From NCBI RefSeq assembly GCF_020171985.1, contig NZ_JAIVAL010000003.1, positions 62,001 through 126,000 on the forward strand: 64,000 bases of DNA, written 5' to 3'. Of the stretch, positions 8,609-16,350 are shown piece by piece. Below the pieces are notes generated by a model. It worked only from the letters and a program-made list of their open reading frames with translations. It was not told the origin of the DNA and searched no databases. The stretch is from Halobacillus halophilus. Lineage in GTDB: Bacteria; Bacillota; Bacilli; Bacillales; Halobacillaceae. Both the position numbers and the translations under genes were made by a program. Each line of letters begins with the position of its first letter. Position 1 is the first letter of the stretch.

Positions 8609-9148
8609 TTATTTCTCCCATATAACTTCATCCACTTGCTCCCCTAAATGCCGGCCAGGCTTATCCTTAATCCCGAGAAGGCGGTGCCCAGCTTCCAGAC
8701 TGAGTAAAGGAAGTTCCCCTTTCTCCTCTTCCATCACATATACACTCGAAGACTTTTGCAGCGTAGCCGAAATCATCCCCTCTTCCGTCTGACATTCAAC
8801 CCTTAGAAACGGGCGCTTTTCGACCTTCACGCGTCCAAGAGGTAGTTCCCGGTCCTCTTTTCCAGATAAGACCAGACTTTCTCCAGGGTTCAGTTCATGT
8901 AAATAAGAGGTTTTTCCCTCTTGATATAAGTATTGATGGAATGCGCCGCAGTTAATTCGAAAAGGACGCGGTGGATAACCGTCCGACTCGCGGTTCTCGG
9001 AAAGCACCTTCACGTACCCGTGTCCTGTATTGCCTATATAAAGCCCGTCCTCGGGATTAAGAACGTCGATAAAATCCAGACATACCCTCATGCCTTCACC
9101 AATTTCCTCAACCTTCGTTACTTCTATATATTCGTTTTTGCTCGTCAT
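8609..9148 (-). CDS. Half-length 3-dehydroquinate synthase II-like protein
   Basis: A 179-residue protein. It reads like the C-terminal half of archaeal-type 3-dehydroquinate synthase II: EGMRVCLDFIDVLNPEDGLY, RPFRINCGAFHQY, YLHELNPGES, GRVKVEKRPFLRVE, and a terminal RHLGEQVDEVIWEK. Family members are about 330-380 residues, so the N-terminal half is absent. The gene has its own start (GGAGG about 12 bases upstream) and terminator, so it is a compact gene and not an obvious frameshift remnant. Whether it is catalytic is doubtful. It is divergent from the M20 amidohydrolase. The family match is from conserved motifs; the function is unknown. Confidence 0.65.
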   Translation of the reverse strand: MTSKNEYIEVTKVEEIGEGMRVCLDFIDVLNPEDGLYIGNTGHGYVKVLSENRESDGYPPRPFRINCGAFHQYLYQEGKTSYLHELNPGESLVLSGKEDRELPLGRVKVEKRPFLRVECQTEEGMISATLQKSSSVYVMEEEKGELPLLSLEAGHRLLGIKDKPGRHLGEQVDEVIWEK

Positions 9149-9206
9149 CGATTGATTGGACCTCCTTTTTCTTAATAAATCAAGTATATCAGACCCTATG
9201 CCCGTC

Positions 9207-9225
9207 TCGAATATAGAATATTCGA
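9207..9225. promoter_or_regulatory. Perfect palindrome between divergent genes
   Basis: TCGAATAT-AGA-ATATTCGA, 8-bp perfect arms with a 3-base spacer, in the 140-bp gap between the DHQS-II-like gene and the amidohydrolase. It would overlap the -35 region of a TATACT promoter (minus strand, 9188-9183). A regulator binding site is plausible; the regulator is unknown. Confidence 0.4.
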
Positions 9226-9288
9226 ATAAATAGTTGTCCTCTGGGGTACGGATGTGTCATGGTTAAAAAAAACAGTAGAGGTGATTGG

Positions 9289-10473
9289 ATGACAACGTTG
9301 TTGGAACAAGCTCAAACCATGCAGACTGATTTAACCCAGTGGCGCCAGTATTTACATCAAAACCCGGAGACAGGGTATGAAGAATATAATACATCACGAT
9401 TTGTGCAGGAAAAACTGAGAGAATTCGGTTATGACCCTTCCGTGATCGCAAAAACCGGGGTCGTCGCGTTGCTCGACTCCGGGAACCCTGGACCCACAGT
9501 TGGGTTAAGAGCCGACATGGATGCTCTTCCCATCCAGGATGAAAAAACGGCAAGTTATGCTTCAAATACGCCAGGCAAAGCCCATTTATGCGGACATGAT
9601 GGGCACACCACCATGCTGCTCGGGGCAGCGAAGCTATTAAAAAATAATCCCCCTGTACAAGGCAGGATTAAGCTTGTATTTCAGCCGGCGGAAGAAGCGC
9701 TCTTTGGCGCTCGAACGATGATTGAGGATGGCGTTCTTGAAAATCCTGAGATCGACGTTATGGCTGGTCTGCACGTTAATCCGGATTATCCTGTTGGGCA
9801 AGTAACCTGCGCTCAAAAAGAAGCCTGTGCAGCCGCTGATTTCTTTGACCTTGAGGTTATTGGAAAAGGCGGTCACGCGGCCCAGCCTCACAAAGCAGCA
9901 GATCCGATCAGTGTAGCTGCCGAAGTCATCAGTTCCCTGCAGCAGGTTGTCAGCCGCCAGGTGAATCCTTTGTCTCCCACAGTACTTACCGTCGGCCAGA
10001 TTCACGGCGGTTCTGCGAACAATGCGATCGCCCCAAGAGTTTCGATAGGCGGCACCGTCCGAACTCTGGACCCAGAAGTGCGCGACTCCATCGAAGCGAA
10101 AATGGAAAGCATCATTAAAGGAATTACCCAGGGCTTCGGAATGGATTATCGTTTCCACTACCAATATTTTTATCCGCCGCTTGTGAATGATGAAGATCTG
10201 CTCCCTTCAGTGGAACAGGCCGTAAACGATGTATTCGGTCCTGAAAGGTTCTCTGTTATTCCACCTTCAATGGGCGGAGAAGACTTTTCCTTTTATGCCG
10301 AAAAGATTCCCGCGATTTTTTTCCGGCTTGGAGTTAGGAATGAAGAGAAAGAAGCCGTTTATCCTCTTCATCATCCGCAGTTTGATCTTGATGAGGACGC
10401 ACTTCCTTATGGGTCTGCGACTTTGACACAGTGGGCGCTTTCGATGACGAAAGATTTAAAGAGATATAAATAA
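9289..10473 (+). CDS. M20-family amidohydrolase (N-acyl amino acid/hippurate hydrolase type)
   Basis: A 394-residue metal-dependent amidohydrolase of the M20D group. Metal-binding and catalytic motifs are seen: GLRADMDALPIQD, CGHDGHT, QPAEE, GLHVNPD and the late MGGEDFSFY. Enzymes of this group release amino acids from N-acylated forms (N-acetyl, hippurate-like, gamma-linked). GAGGTGATTGG directly precedes the ATG at 9289, a better start than the in-frame ATG ten codons upstream. Cytoplasmic, single gene with its own terminator. The exact substrate cannot be read. Confidence 0.87.
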   Translation: MTTLLEQAQTMQTDLTQWRQYLHQNPETGYEEYNTSRFVQEKLREFGYDPSVIAKTGVVALLDSGNPGPTVGLRADMDALPIQDEKTASYASNTPGKAHLCGHDGHTTMLLGAAKLLKNNPPVQGRIKLVFQPAEEALFGARTMIEDGVLENPEIDVMAGLHVNPDYPVGQVTCAQKEACAAADFFDLEVIGKGGHAAQPHKAADPISVAAEVISSLQQVVSRQVNPLSPTVLTVGQIHGGSANNAIAPRVSIGGTVRTLDPEVRDSIEAKMESIIKGITQGFGMDYRFHYQYFYPPLVNDEDLLPSVEQAVNDVFGPERFSVIPPSMGGEDFSFYAEKIPAIFFRLGVRNEEKEAVYPLHHPQFDLDEDALPYGSATLTQWALSMTKDLKRYK

Positions 10474-10480
10474 TCATGAG

Positions 10481-10524
10481 GAAAAGCTTGTAGAGATGAG
10501 TTCTCTGCAAGCTTTTCTATTTTG
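10481..10524 (+). terminator. Terminator after amidohydrolase
   Basis: GAAAAGCTTGTAGAGA pairs with TCTCTGCAAGCTTTTC and is followed by TATTTTG. Confidence 0.82.
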
Positions 10525-10565
10525 TTAGGGTAGCACCGGGGTTCGTGTTTAGGGGACTTGCTTTT

Positions 10566-10614
10566 GATTGGGCCATGTGCTACCTCGATTGGGTCGTGCT
10601 CTTCCTCAATTGGG
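10566..10614. repeat. Three degenerate 21-bp tandem repeats
   Basis: GATTGGG at 10566, GATTGGG at 10587 and AATTGGG at 10608 recur with an exact 21-bp period; the bases between also agree partly (CCATGTGCTACCTC against TCGTGCTCTTCCTC). The 390-bp gap 10474-10863 otherwise holds only two terminators and no gene I can support. Confidence 0.5.
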
Positions 10615-10827
10615 TGAAGGAGGGTATCGAGTTGAAAGGTTTTCCGCTTGCAGAGAGACGAAGATCTTCAAATATATGAAATGAAGTTTTGGGTAGGAAG
10701 GCAAGAAAATAATCCAAAGCAAGTTCACCGCGGTACCCCGCCCACCTTTTATGGATCGAATGTTTTATATCTCTTCTTTAAATATAAATCTATCTCTATT
10801 AAATCCATCTATCCTCTGTTTGGCATC

Positions 10828-10857
10828 AAAAAAGCGCACCCTCGTGGATGCGCTTTT
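10828..10857 (-). terminator. Terminator of aldo/keto reductase gene
   Basis: AAAAGCGCA and TGCGCTTTT arms; on the minus strand six T follow the stem. It lies 6 bp past the stop of the reductase gene. Confidence 0.85.
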
Positions 10858-10863
10858 CGCTCA

Positions 10864-11700
10864 TTAAAATTCTTCATACTCTGCCGGATCCTGGTCATTC
10901 AGTCGACCGTCCGGGCGGGTTAACTCTGCAATCATTCCCATCTCTTCATCACTGAGTGAGAAATCGAATATGGACAGATTCTCCAGCTGGCGCTCAGGGG
11001 AAGCGGATTTGGGAATCGGGATCGCTCCCAGCTGATGGTGCCAGCGTAAGACAACCTGCGAGGTTGTCTTCTGATGCGCGTCTGCTATTTTCTGCAGCGT
11101 TTCATTATGAATAATCTCACTTGCTTTGGCGAGTGGACTCCAGGATTCTGTTTTAATTTCATGTTCATCGTTAAAGATCCGCTGCTCTTCCTGATTGAAA
11201 AATGGATGCAGTTCGACTTGGTTGATGCTCGGTTTCACGCCCGTCTCATTTTCCAGGCGTTCCAAATGTTCAGGCAGGAAGTTGCATACGCCGATAGAAC
11301 GAACCAGTCCCCACTTTTTCGCATCAATTAATGCTTGCCAGGCCTCTACGTAGTTATCCTGTTTAGGATTAGGCCAGTGGATCAAATACAGATCGTAGTA
11401 ATCCAGATCAGCCCGGTACAGAGACTCCTGAATTGCTGTAACAGCTTTATCATAGGTCTGGTAACGACCTGGAAGCTTAGAGGTGATCATCAGCTCTTCC
11501 CTCGGAATGGAACTGCGGCGGATGGCTTCCCCAACGGTTCCTTCATTCTCATAGTTATAAGCGGTATCAATTAGTCGATACCCGGTATCAATGGCACTTG
11601 TGATGGCTTGAACACCAGCATTTCCGTTCAATGCGTAAGTTCCAAAGCCTATCGCTGGTAAGGTCAAACCGTCATGAAGTGTAATGTTTGGAATACTCAT
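10864..11700 (-). CDS. Aldo/keto reductase
   Basis: A 278-residue NADPH-dependent carbonyl reductase. The AKR signatures are in order: LPAIGFGTYAL, DTAYNYENEGTVGEAIR with catalytic Asp and Tyr, the SKL lysine, YYDLYLIHWPNP with His, and IPKSASPERQLENL for cofactor phosphate binding. It resembles the Bacillus YvgN/YtbE group that detoxifies glyoxal and methylglyoxal, but other aldehydes are possible. AAGGAGTCGATT before the ATG at 11700 sets the start; an in-frame ATG 19 codons upstream lacks such a site. Monocistronic, divergent from alaR. Confidence 0.9.
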   Translation of the reverse strand: MSIPNITLHDGLTLPAIGFGTYALNGNAGVQAITSAIDTGYRLIDTAYNYENEGTVGEAIRRSSIPREELMITSKLPGRYQTYDKAVTAIQESLYRADLDYYDLYLIHWPNPKQDNYVEAWQALIDAKKWGLVRSIGVCNFLPEHLERLENETGVKPSINQVELHPFFNQEEQRIFNDEHEIKTESWSPLAKASEIIHNETLQKIADAHQKTTSQVVLRWHHQLGAIPIPKSASPERQLENLSIFDFSLSDEEMGMIAELTRPDGRLNDQDPAEYEEF

Positions 11701-11874
11701 AATCGACTCCTTCCTTAAGATGTTCTCAGCGTACCATTTCAATGAATAATTTTCCAAATATTCGATCTTATTTTGATCTTTGATAAGCGATAATGTAAAT
11801 ATCTTTGAAACAAGGTTCTCGTTTATACCTAATACTGTTAAAATGATGGGATAGAAGGAAAGTAGGTGACTCCA

Positions 11875-12372
11875 ATGAAAGAGACAGAAATTCAGGTTTT
11901 GAAGATTATTGAGAAGAATGCAAATTTAGGCGTAGCTAAAATCGCCAAGATGATGGGAAAAAGTGAACAGGAAATCCAGCAAGTCATTGATGATCTCGAA
12001 GACAAAAAAGCGATTCTTGGCTATTCCACTTTAATTGACTGGGCTAAGGTCGTAGAGCATGAGGAAGTCACAGCTATGGTGGATGTGAAAGTGACACCGG
12101 CTCGCGGGGTCGGTTTTGATAAAGTGGCCGAGCGTATTTATCGTTTTCCTGAGGTGAAAGCGGTGTATTTAATGTCCGGGGCTTATGATTTATCCGTTAC
12201 GGTTAATGGAAAGACAATGATGGATATCGGTAAGTTCATTTCCGAGAAGCTCTCGGCACTTGATTCCGTACTATCCACCACTACTCATTTCGTCCTGAAA
12301 AGATACAAACACGACGGCTTTATTCTGGAAGACGATGATGAAGATGATAAAAGAATCGTGGTATCTCCATGA
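11875..12372 (+). CDS. alaR: Lrp/AsnC-family regulator (AlaR/YugG type)
   Basis: A 165-residue regulator: N-terminal winged HTH (about residues 1-60) followed by a RAM/AsnC ligand domain (VDVKVTPARGVGFDKVAER onward). AGGTGA seven bases before ATG 11875 is preferred over a GTG three codons earlier. The stop overlaps the start of the aminotransferase gene by four bases (ATGA), so the two are translationally coupled. The same gene pair, yugG-yugH (alaR-alaT), occurs in Bacillus subtilis, where it handles alanine metabolism. The C-terminus is unusually acidic (EDDDEDDKR). The symbol rests on family plus gene order. Confidence 0.82.
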   Translation: MKETEIQVLKIIEKNANLGVAKIAKMMGKSEQEIQQVIDDLEDKKAILGYSTLIDWAKVVEHEEVTAMVDVKVTPARGVGFDKVAERIYRFPEVKAVYLMSGAYDLSVTVNGKTMMDIGKFISEKLSALDSVLSTTTHFVLKRYKHDGFILEDDDEDDKRIVVSP

Positions 12373-13550
12373 GTAAAAAGTCGTTCGTTTCAAAGCATGT
12401 GGAGGATCTGAAACCGTCGGGGATTCGCCGTTTTTTTGATGTTGCCGCTCAAATGGAGGATGTCATTTCCCTGGGAGTCGGCGAGCCGGACTTCGTGACC
12501 CCGTGGAATTTTATCGAGCAAAGCTTCCATTCGCTTGAGCAAGGGTACACATCATATACGGAAAATGCAGGGATGATCGAACTGCGGAAAGAAATCAGCA
12601 CATACCTAAATGGGAATTTCCAGTTGGACTATGATCCTGCCGAACAAGTAATTGTTACGGTAGGGGCAAGTCAAGCCATTGATCTTGCTTTGAGGGCGGT
12701 GGTCGAGCCTAGTGATGAAGTCATCGTTGTCGAACCAAGCTTTGTGGCTTATGTTCCTACCGTCAGTCTTGCTGGAGGGACGCCTGTCACAATCCAGGCA
12801 GAAGCAGATAATGAATTTAAACTCACCGCAGAAGCTATTGAAGAAGCGGTTACCCCAAGAACAAAAGCGATCATGCTCTGCAACCCGAACAATCCAACCG
12901 GCACCTTTTTAACGAAAGAGGAACTGGAACCGATTGCTGAGGTAATTGAGAAGCACGATTTAGTAGCGCTGTCAGATGAAATATACGCGGAACTCACGTA
13001 TGACGCTTCCTATACGAGTTTCCCTTCGCTTGCCGGCATGAAAGAGCGGACCATTCTGATCAGCGGCTTTTCAAAAGCATTCGCCATGACTGGCTGGCGC
13101 CTCGGTTATGCAGCAGGTCCACCTGATTTAATTGCGGCCATGGTAAAGATTCATCAATATACCATGATGTGCGCACCGACAATGGCTCAGCACGCGGCAC
13201 TGGAAGCGATGAAAAACGGACGCCCGAGCGTGCGGGATATGTTTGAAAGCTACAAGCAGCGACGAAACTTTATCGTAACGAGTTTAAATGAAATGGGACT
13301 CGACTGTCCGAACCCAGGCGGCGCTTTCTATGCTTTTCCTTCCATTAAAGCCACCGGATTATCCTCCGCAGAATTCGCCGAGCAATTGCTTCACGAAGAA
13401 CAGGTTGCTGTCGTTCCTGGGGATGTATTCGGTGAAAGTGGAGAAGGCTATATCCGCTGCTCCTATGCCACTTCCCTGAAACAGCTGGATAAGGCAATGG
13501 ACCGCATGAAACGATTCGTGGAAAGCCGAACCCCTAAAACCGTAAGTTAA
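12369..13550 (+). CDS. alaT: PLP aminotransferase, probable alanine transaminase (AlaT/YugH type)
   Basis: A 393-residue class I/II aminotransferase. The fold-type I landmarks are present: the NPNNPTG loop, SDEIYAELTYD with the pyridoxal-binding Asp and Tyr, and the SGFSKAFAMTGWRLGY motif carrying the Schiff-base lysine. It starts inside the end of alaR with a four-base overlap. By analogy with B. subtilis alaRT it should interconvert pyruvate and alanine with glutamate; aspartate or aromatic amino acids remain possible because the family is broad. A strong bidirectional terminator follows. Confidence 0.85.
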   Translation: MSKKSFVSKHVEDLKPSGIRRFFDVAAQMEDVISLGVGEPDFVTPWNFIEQSFHSLEQGYTSYTENAGMIELRKEISTYLNGNFQLDYDPAEQVIVTVGASQAIDLALRAVVEPSDEVIVVEPSFVAYVPTVSLAGGTPVTIQAEADNEFKLTAEAIEEAVTPRTKAIMLCNPNNPTGTFLTKEELEPIAEVIEKHDLVALSDEIYAELTYDASYTSFPSLAGMKERTILISGFSKAFAMTGWRLGYAAGPPDLIAAMVKIHQYTMMCAPTMAQHAALEAMKNGRPSVRDMFESYKQRRNFIVTSLNEMGLDCPNPGGAFYAFPSIKATGLSSAEFAEQLLHEEQVAVVPGDVFGESGEGYIRCSYATSLKQLDKAMDRMKRFVESRTPKTVS

Positions 13551-13571
13551 GTCAGACATAATTAACGATGA

Positions 13572-13609
13572 CAAAAACCACCTCCCCGTCTCTTAGGGAG
13601 GTGGTTTTG
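13572..13609. terminator. Bidirectional terminator between alaT and the SLH gene
   Basis: CAAAAACCACCTCCC pairs with GGGAGGTGGTTTTG; T-rich sequence follows on both strands, serving the two convergent genes. Confidence 0.88.
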
Positions 13610-13611
13610 TT

Positions 13612-15285
13612 TTAGTTCGCTGGATCTTCCGGGTTTACTGGTGGATCTTCTGGATCTTCAGGAGGATTCTCTGGATCTTCCGGCTCTTCAGGTTCCGGGA
13701 CATCATCGTAATTCTCCTTAGTTACACGTTTCGCACCTACGTATTTCGGTCCCCAGAAGCTGCTCGTCACTAAGTTTGTCACGGTGACTCCTTTTGATAC
13801 TGTCACATGAACGATTTGATTATTGCCGACATAAATCGTCGGATTTATATAATTCGCTTCCAGGAAGACAATATCTCCGGGCTGCAAGTCTTCCCGAGCC
13901 ACATCCTCTCCTATTTCCATTTGGTCGTATCCATCGTCTGGAAGCTCAATACCTTCTGCTTCCATAAATACATATTGAACAAATTCAGCCGCTCCGAATC
14001 CCTCTGGCGTTGTACCGCCTGCTTGATAAGGAGATTCACCTATGTATTTCGTTGCTTCTGATACGACCGGGTCTTCTTCCGGGATTCGTAAATTCTCGAA
14101 GCGTTTAACTCCGGTAAATTTCTTCTGCCAATAGGAAGAACTCAACGAAGCAATGCTGATGCCGTAGGTTCTCGAAGCGTGAATGATTTTCCCGTTTCCT
14201 ACATAAATCCCATTATGCGAAATTCCTTCCCGGTATGTATTACTGAAAAATACAACATCCCCTACTTGAATATCTTCAAGAGCGACATCCTGTCCTACTT
14301 CCCACTGCCGATCCGTAGACCGGGGAAGATATAAACCTTTCGCATCTTCATAGACACGTCTCGTAAAAGCGGAGCAGTCAAATCCTTCTGTCGTTTCGCC
14401 GCCGAATAAATAGGGAATACCGAGATAAGGCAGGGCCGCAGCTACATAATCATTTTCAAGTGCGATGTCTTTTGGATAGATTAATTCATAGTTGACGCGG
14501 TCTTCATACGTTTCCCCTTTATAAGTGAAGGTTCTCGTATTTTCCCCTTCTTCCAGAGGCTGGTCCAGATGAATGACAGCTGTTTCTTCATTGTTAAAAG
14601 TGGCAGAGATCTGATAGGCACTGATCGCCACCGCTTCTTCAAGCTCAAGGAACAAATCACCATATCCAAATTCGGTGTTATAGGATAGCAAGGCGAAATC
14701 ACCACGGATCATAGGCTCATTCGGCTCAAACGTAGTTGCAGAGGTACCTGAAATCAGTCCATGTGAATATAAGACACGAAGGTAGTCCGTATACCAGGCC
14801 TGGTTATTTACATCTTCAAAAGGTAAAGCATTCCCTTCCTGCATTTCCAGGTTGTATCCCTCTACGATAATTTTGGATAACTCTGCCCGGGTAATATCCT
14901 CATTGGTTCCAAATAAACCATCGCCGTTTCCTACAATAATTCCTGCATTGTATAAAGCGTTGACTGCTCCTGAATACCATTCTCCCTGCTTCACATCCGT
15001 AAACGGAGCAGGAGGAGCATTTTCTGTGTCTAAGTTTAATAGCCGGGTAATCATAAGGGCCGCTTCCGCACGGGTGATTTCGGATCGATATTTAAATTCT
15101 CCATCCGAATAGCCCTGAACTATTTCTTTATCTGCGAGCGCATGAATCGGTTCATAATAAATCGTGCCTTCATCAACATCAGAAAACTGTTTGGATCCTG
15201 CATCCACTGTATGAAGCGGGATAAGAAGAGCAATGGGCAAAACAATCGAGGCGATCGCCCGTTTTACATATGTACGTCTGGTCAT
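13612..15285 (-). CDS. SLH-anchored cell-wall hydrolase with two NlpC/P60 domains
   Basis: A 557-residue exported surface protein. Signal peptide 1-29; three SLH domains (about 33-85, 94-148, 155-205) that bind pyruvylated wall polymer; a linker; NlpC/P60 domain 1 (about 275-397) and domain 2 (about 405-522); a Pro/Glu/Asp-rich tail. Domain 1 has C304 in GFDCSAF, H357 in ISHNGIYVG and H369, a complete peptidase triad that should cut gamma-D-Glu-diamino-acid bonds. In domain 2 the cysteine position is A432 (GFGAAEF) and the first histidine is N481, so it is very probably inactive and may bind wall peptides. Preceded by a sigma-like gene on the same strand but separated from it by a terminator. 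Confidence 0.9.
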   Translation of the reverse strand: MTRRTYVKRAIASIVLPIALLIPLHTVDAGSKQFSDVDEGTIYYEPIHALADKEIVQGYSDGEFKYRSEITRAEAALMITRLLNLDTENAPPAPFTDVKQGEWYSGAVNALYNAGIIVGNGDGLFGTNEDITRAELSKIIVEGYNLEMQEGNALPFEDVNNQAWYTDYLRVLYSHGLISGTSATTFEPNEPMIRGDFALLSYNTEFGYGDLFLELEEAVAISAYQISATFNNEETAVIHLDQPLEEGENTRTFTYKGETYEDRVNYELIYPKDIALENDYVAAALPYLGIPYLFGGETTEGFDCSAFTRRVYEDAKGLYLPRSTDRQWEVGQDVALEDIQVGDVVFFSNTYREGISHNGIYVGNGKIIHASRTYGISIASLSSSYWQKKFTGVKRFENLRIPEEDPVVSEATKYIGESPYQAGGTTPEGFGAAEFVQYVFMEAEGIELPDDGYDQMEIGEDVAREDLQPGDIVFLEANYINPTIYVGNNQIVHVTVSKGVTVTNLVTSSFWGPKYVGAKRVTKENYDDVPEPEEPEDPENPPEDPEDPPVNPEDPAN

Positions 15286-15432
15286 AAGAATCTCATTCCT
15301 CCTAAGTTTATTGAAACGTCGATATTTGTCTCTAAAAGCTATATCGACTCGAATTGTAAAGTCTTCAATAAACGGAGGTTAATTTTATGAAAATCATGGA
15401 ATGAAGGTACAATTACCTAGTCTAATAGATTG

Positions 15433-15462
15433 AAAAAAATGACTGTCCCGATCGAGACAGTC
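15433..15462 (-). terminator. Terminator after the sigma-like gene
   Basis: GACTGTC and GACAGTC arms around CGATCGA; on the minus strand followed by ATTTTTTTC. It separates the sigma-like gene from the SLH gene. Confidence 0.75.
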
Positions 15463-15502
15463 TCCAAGATTCCTTACCAGTATTGATGCTCCCTTCCTCT
15501 GC

Positions 15503-15982
15503 TCAGCACTCACTCATAAAATTTCTTCCTACCTTATGCTTGATCTTTTTCCTGTACCTTTTCACCGTCGATACACTGACCGATCGATCCGCCGATATCT
15601 CTTCGACTGTATAACCTTGCAGCGTTAAATGAAGAATTTCACTCTCGAGGCAGCTCAGTCGACTGCAGTAAAATACATCATAATAGTGATTAAATTCGGA
15701 AGTCGGATCAGGAAAGTATCCATTCTCTTTCGGATACAAAATCGAGATTCGGTTCAAGTAGTGCTGCTCTTTTTGAAGAATAGTTCGAAAGTGGTAATGT
15801 AACTGCCAGGCGAAATAAGTAGAAAATTTAGAGAGTGAAGCGTCGTAGCGCTGAATGCACTGGTCATAAACAAAGTAAGCATCCTGTATGTAATCCTCAT
15901 AGGGCAGGGGCATACCTAACTGATGCAGTACATGATGCACGAGGGGATGGTAATCTTCAAATGGACAATGGAAATGGTTCAT
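15503..15982 (-). CDS. Sigma-70-family-like protein
   Basis: A 159-residue protein with a two-part layout. The N-terminal half (about 5-75) resembles sigma region 2: YEDYIQDAYFVYDQCIQRYD followed by STYFAWQLHYHFRTIL. The C-terminal half (about 105-155) is a clear region-4 helix-turn-helix: ILHLTLQGYTVEEISADRSV and SVSTVKRYRKKI. The size fits small alternative sigma factors or phage-type regulators. No anti-sigma gene is adjacent, and the nearest gene on the same strand is the SLH/NlpC protein 217 bp downstream, which might be a target. Class moderate; regulon unknown. Confidence 0.6.
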   Translation of the reverse strand: MNHFHCPFEDYHPLVHHVLHQLGMPLPYEDYIQDAYFVYDQCIQRYDASLSKFSTYFAWQLHYHFRTILQKEQHYLNRISILYPKENGYFPDPTSEFNHYYDVFYCSRLSCLESEILHLTLQGYTVEEISADRSVSVSTVKRYRKKIKHKVGRNFMSEC

Positions 15983-16133
15983 CGTTTCTCTTTTCTATTG
16001 AATATTCAATCAAGTAATACGCGCTTCCTTATTATTACCTATAATGGATAAAAATGATAGACTGATTTTGTAAATTTTAGTCCTTTTACACTATAAATAT
16101 TTTAATCTCCCGTAATTATTTAACAGGTACCTC

Positions 16134-16161
16134 TTGCCAATTCAGAAAATTGTGGTAAGAT
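16134..16161 (+). promoter_or_regulatory. Candidate sigma-A promoter of the GH16 gene
   Basis: TTGCCA, 16 bp, TAAGAT. A transcript starting near 16168 would carry the two operators below at about +52 and +109, the same arrangement as at the transporter promoter. Confidence 0.45.
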
Positions 16162-16213
16162 ATGGACTAACATAACAGAGACCTAATAGGCGTCATATTT
16201 TTTTAAGCAAAAA

Positions 16214-16227
16214 CGAAAGCGCTTTCG
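16214..16227. promoter_or_regulatory. LacI-type operator 1 of GH16 gene
   Basis: CGAAAGCGCTTTCG, a perfect 14-bp palindrome. The same core is repeated in front of the LacI-family gene at 19473-19490. The outer C and G differ from the T and A expected for a CcpA cre. Confidence 0.75.
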
Positions 16228-16271
16228 CAATTGTATCCACTTACGTTTCGCTTATTTTTTTGCTCGTTAAC

Positions 16272-16283
16272 GAAACCGGTTTC
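16272..16283. promoter_or_regulatory. LacI-type operator 2 of GH16 gene
   Basis: GAAACCGGTTTC, a perfect palindrome 57 bp (centre to centre) from operator 1. The identical sequence is found twice before the ABC transporter operon. Confidence 0.72.
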
Positions 16284-16350
16284 TGTTACCTGTCGATGGT
16301 TGGTGGGAGTTTGCCCACTTCATCATATATAATCCTTAGAGGAGGAATAC

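Noticed and set aside
9637-10164. 175-codon antisense frame in the amidohydrolase
   Set aside because: The sense strand encodes a complete M20 enzyme across this stretch.
10648-10923. 91-codon frame overlapping the aldo/keto reductase end
   Set aside because: Runs through a terminator and into the opposite-strand gene; no domain.
16214-16227. GAAAGCGCTTTC sites considered as CcpA cre boxes
   Set aside because: The outer T and A of the cre consensus are replaced by C and G, and the same sequences recur at the LacI-family gene and its neighbours; a local LacI regulator fits better, though CcpA cross-binding is not excluded.
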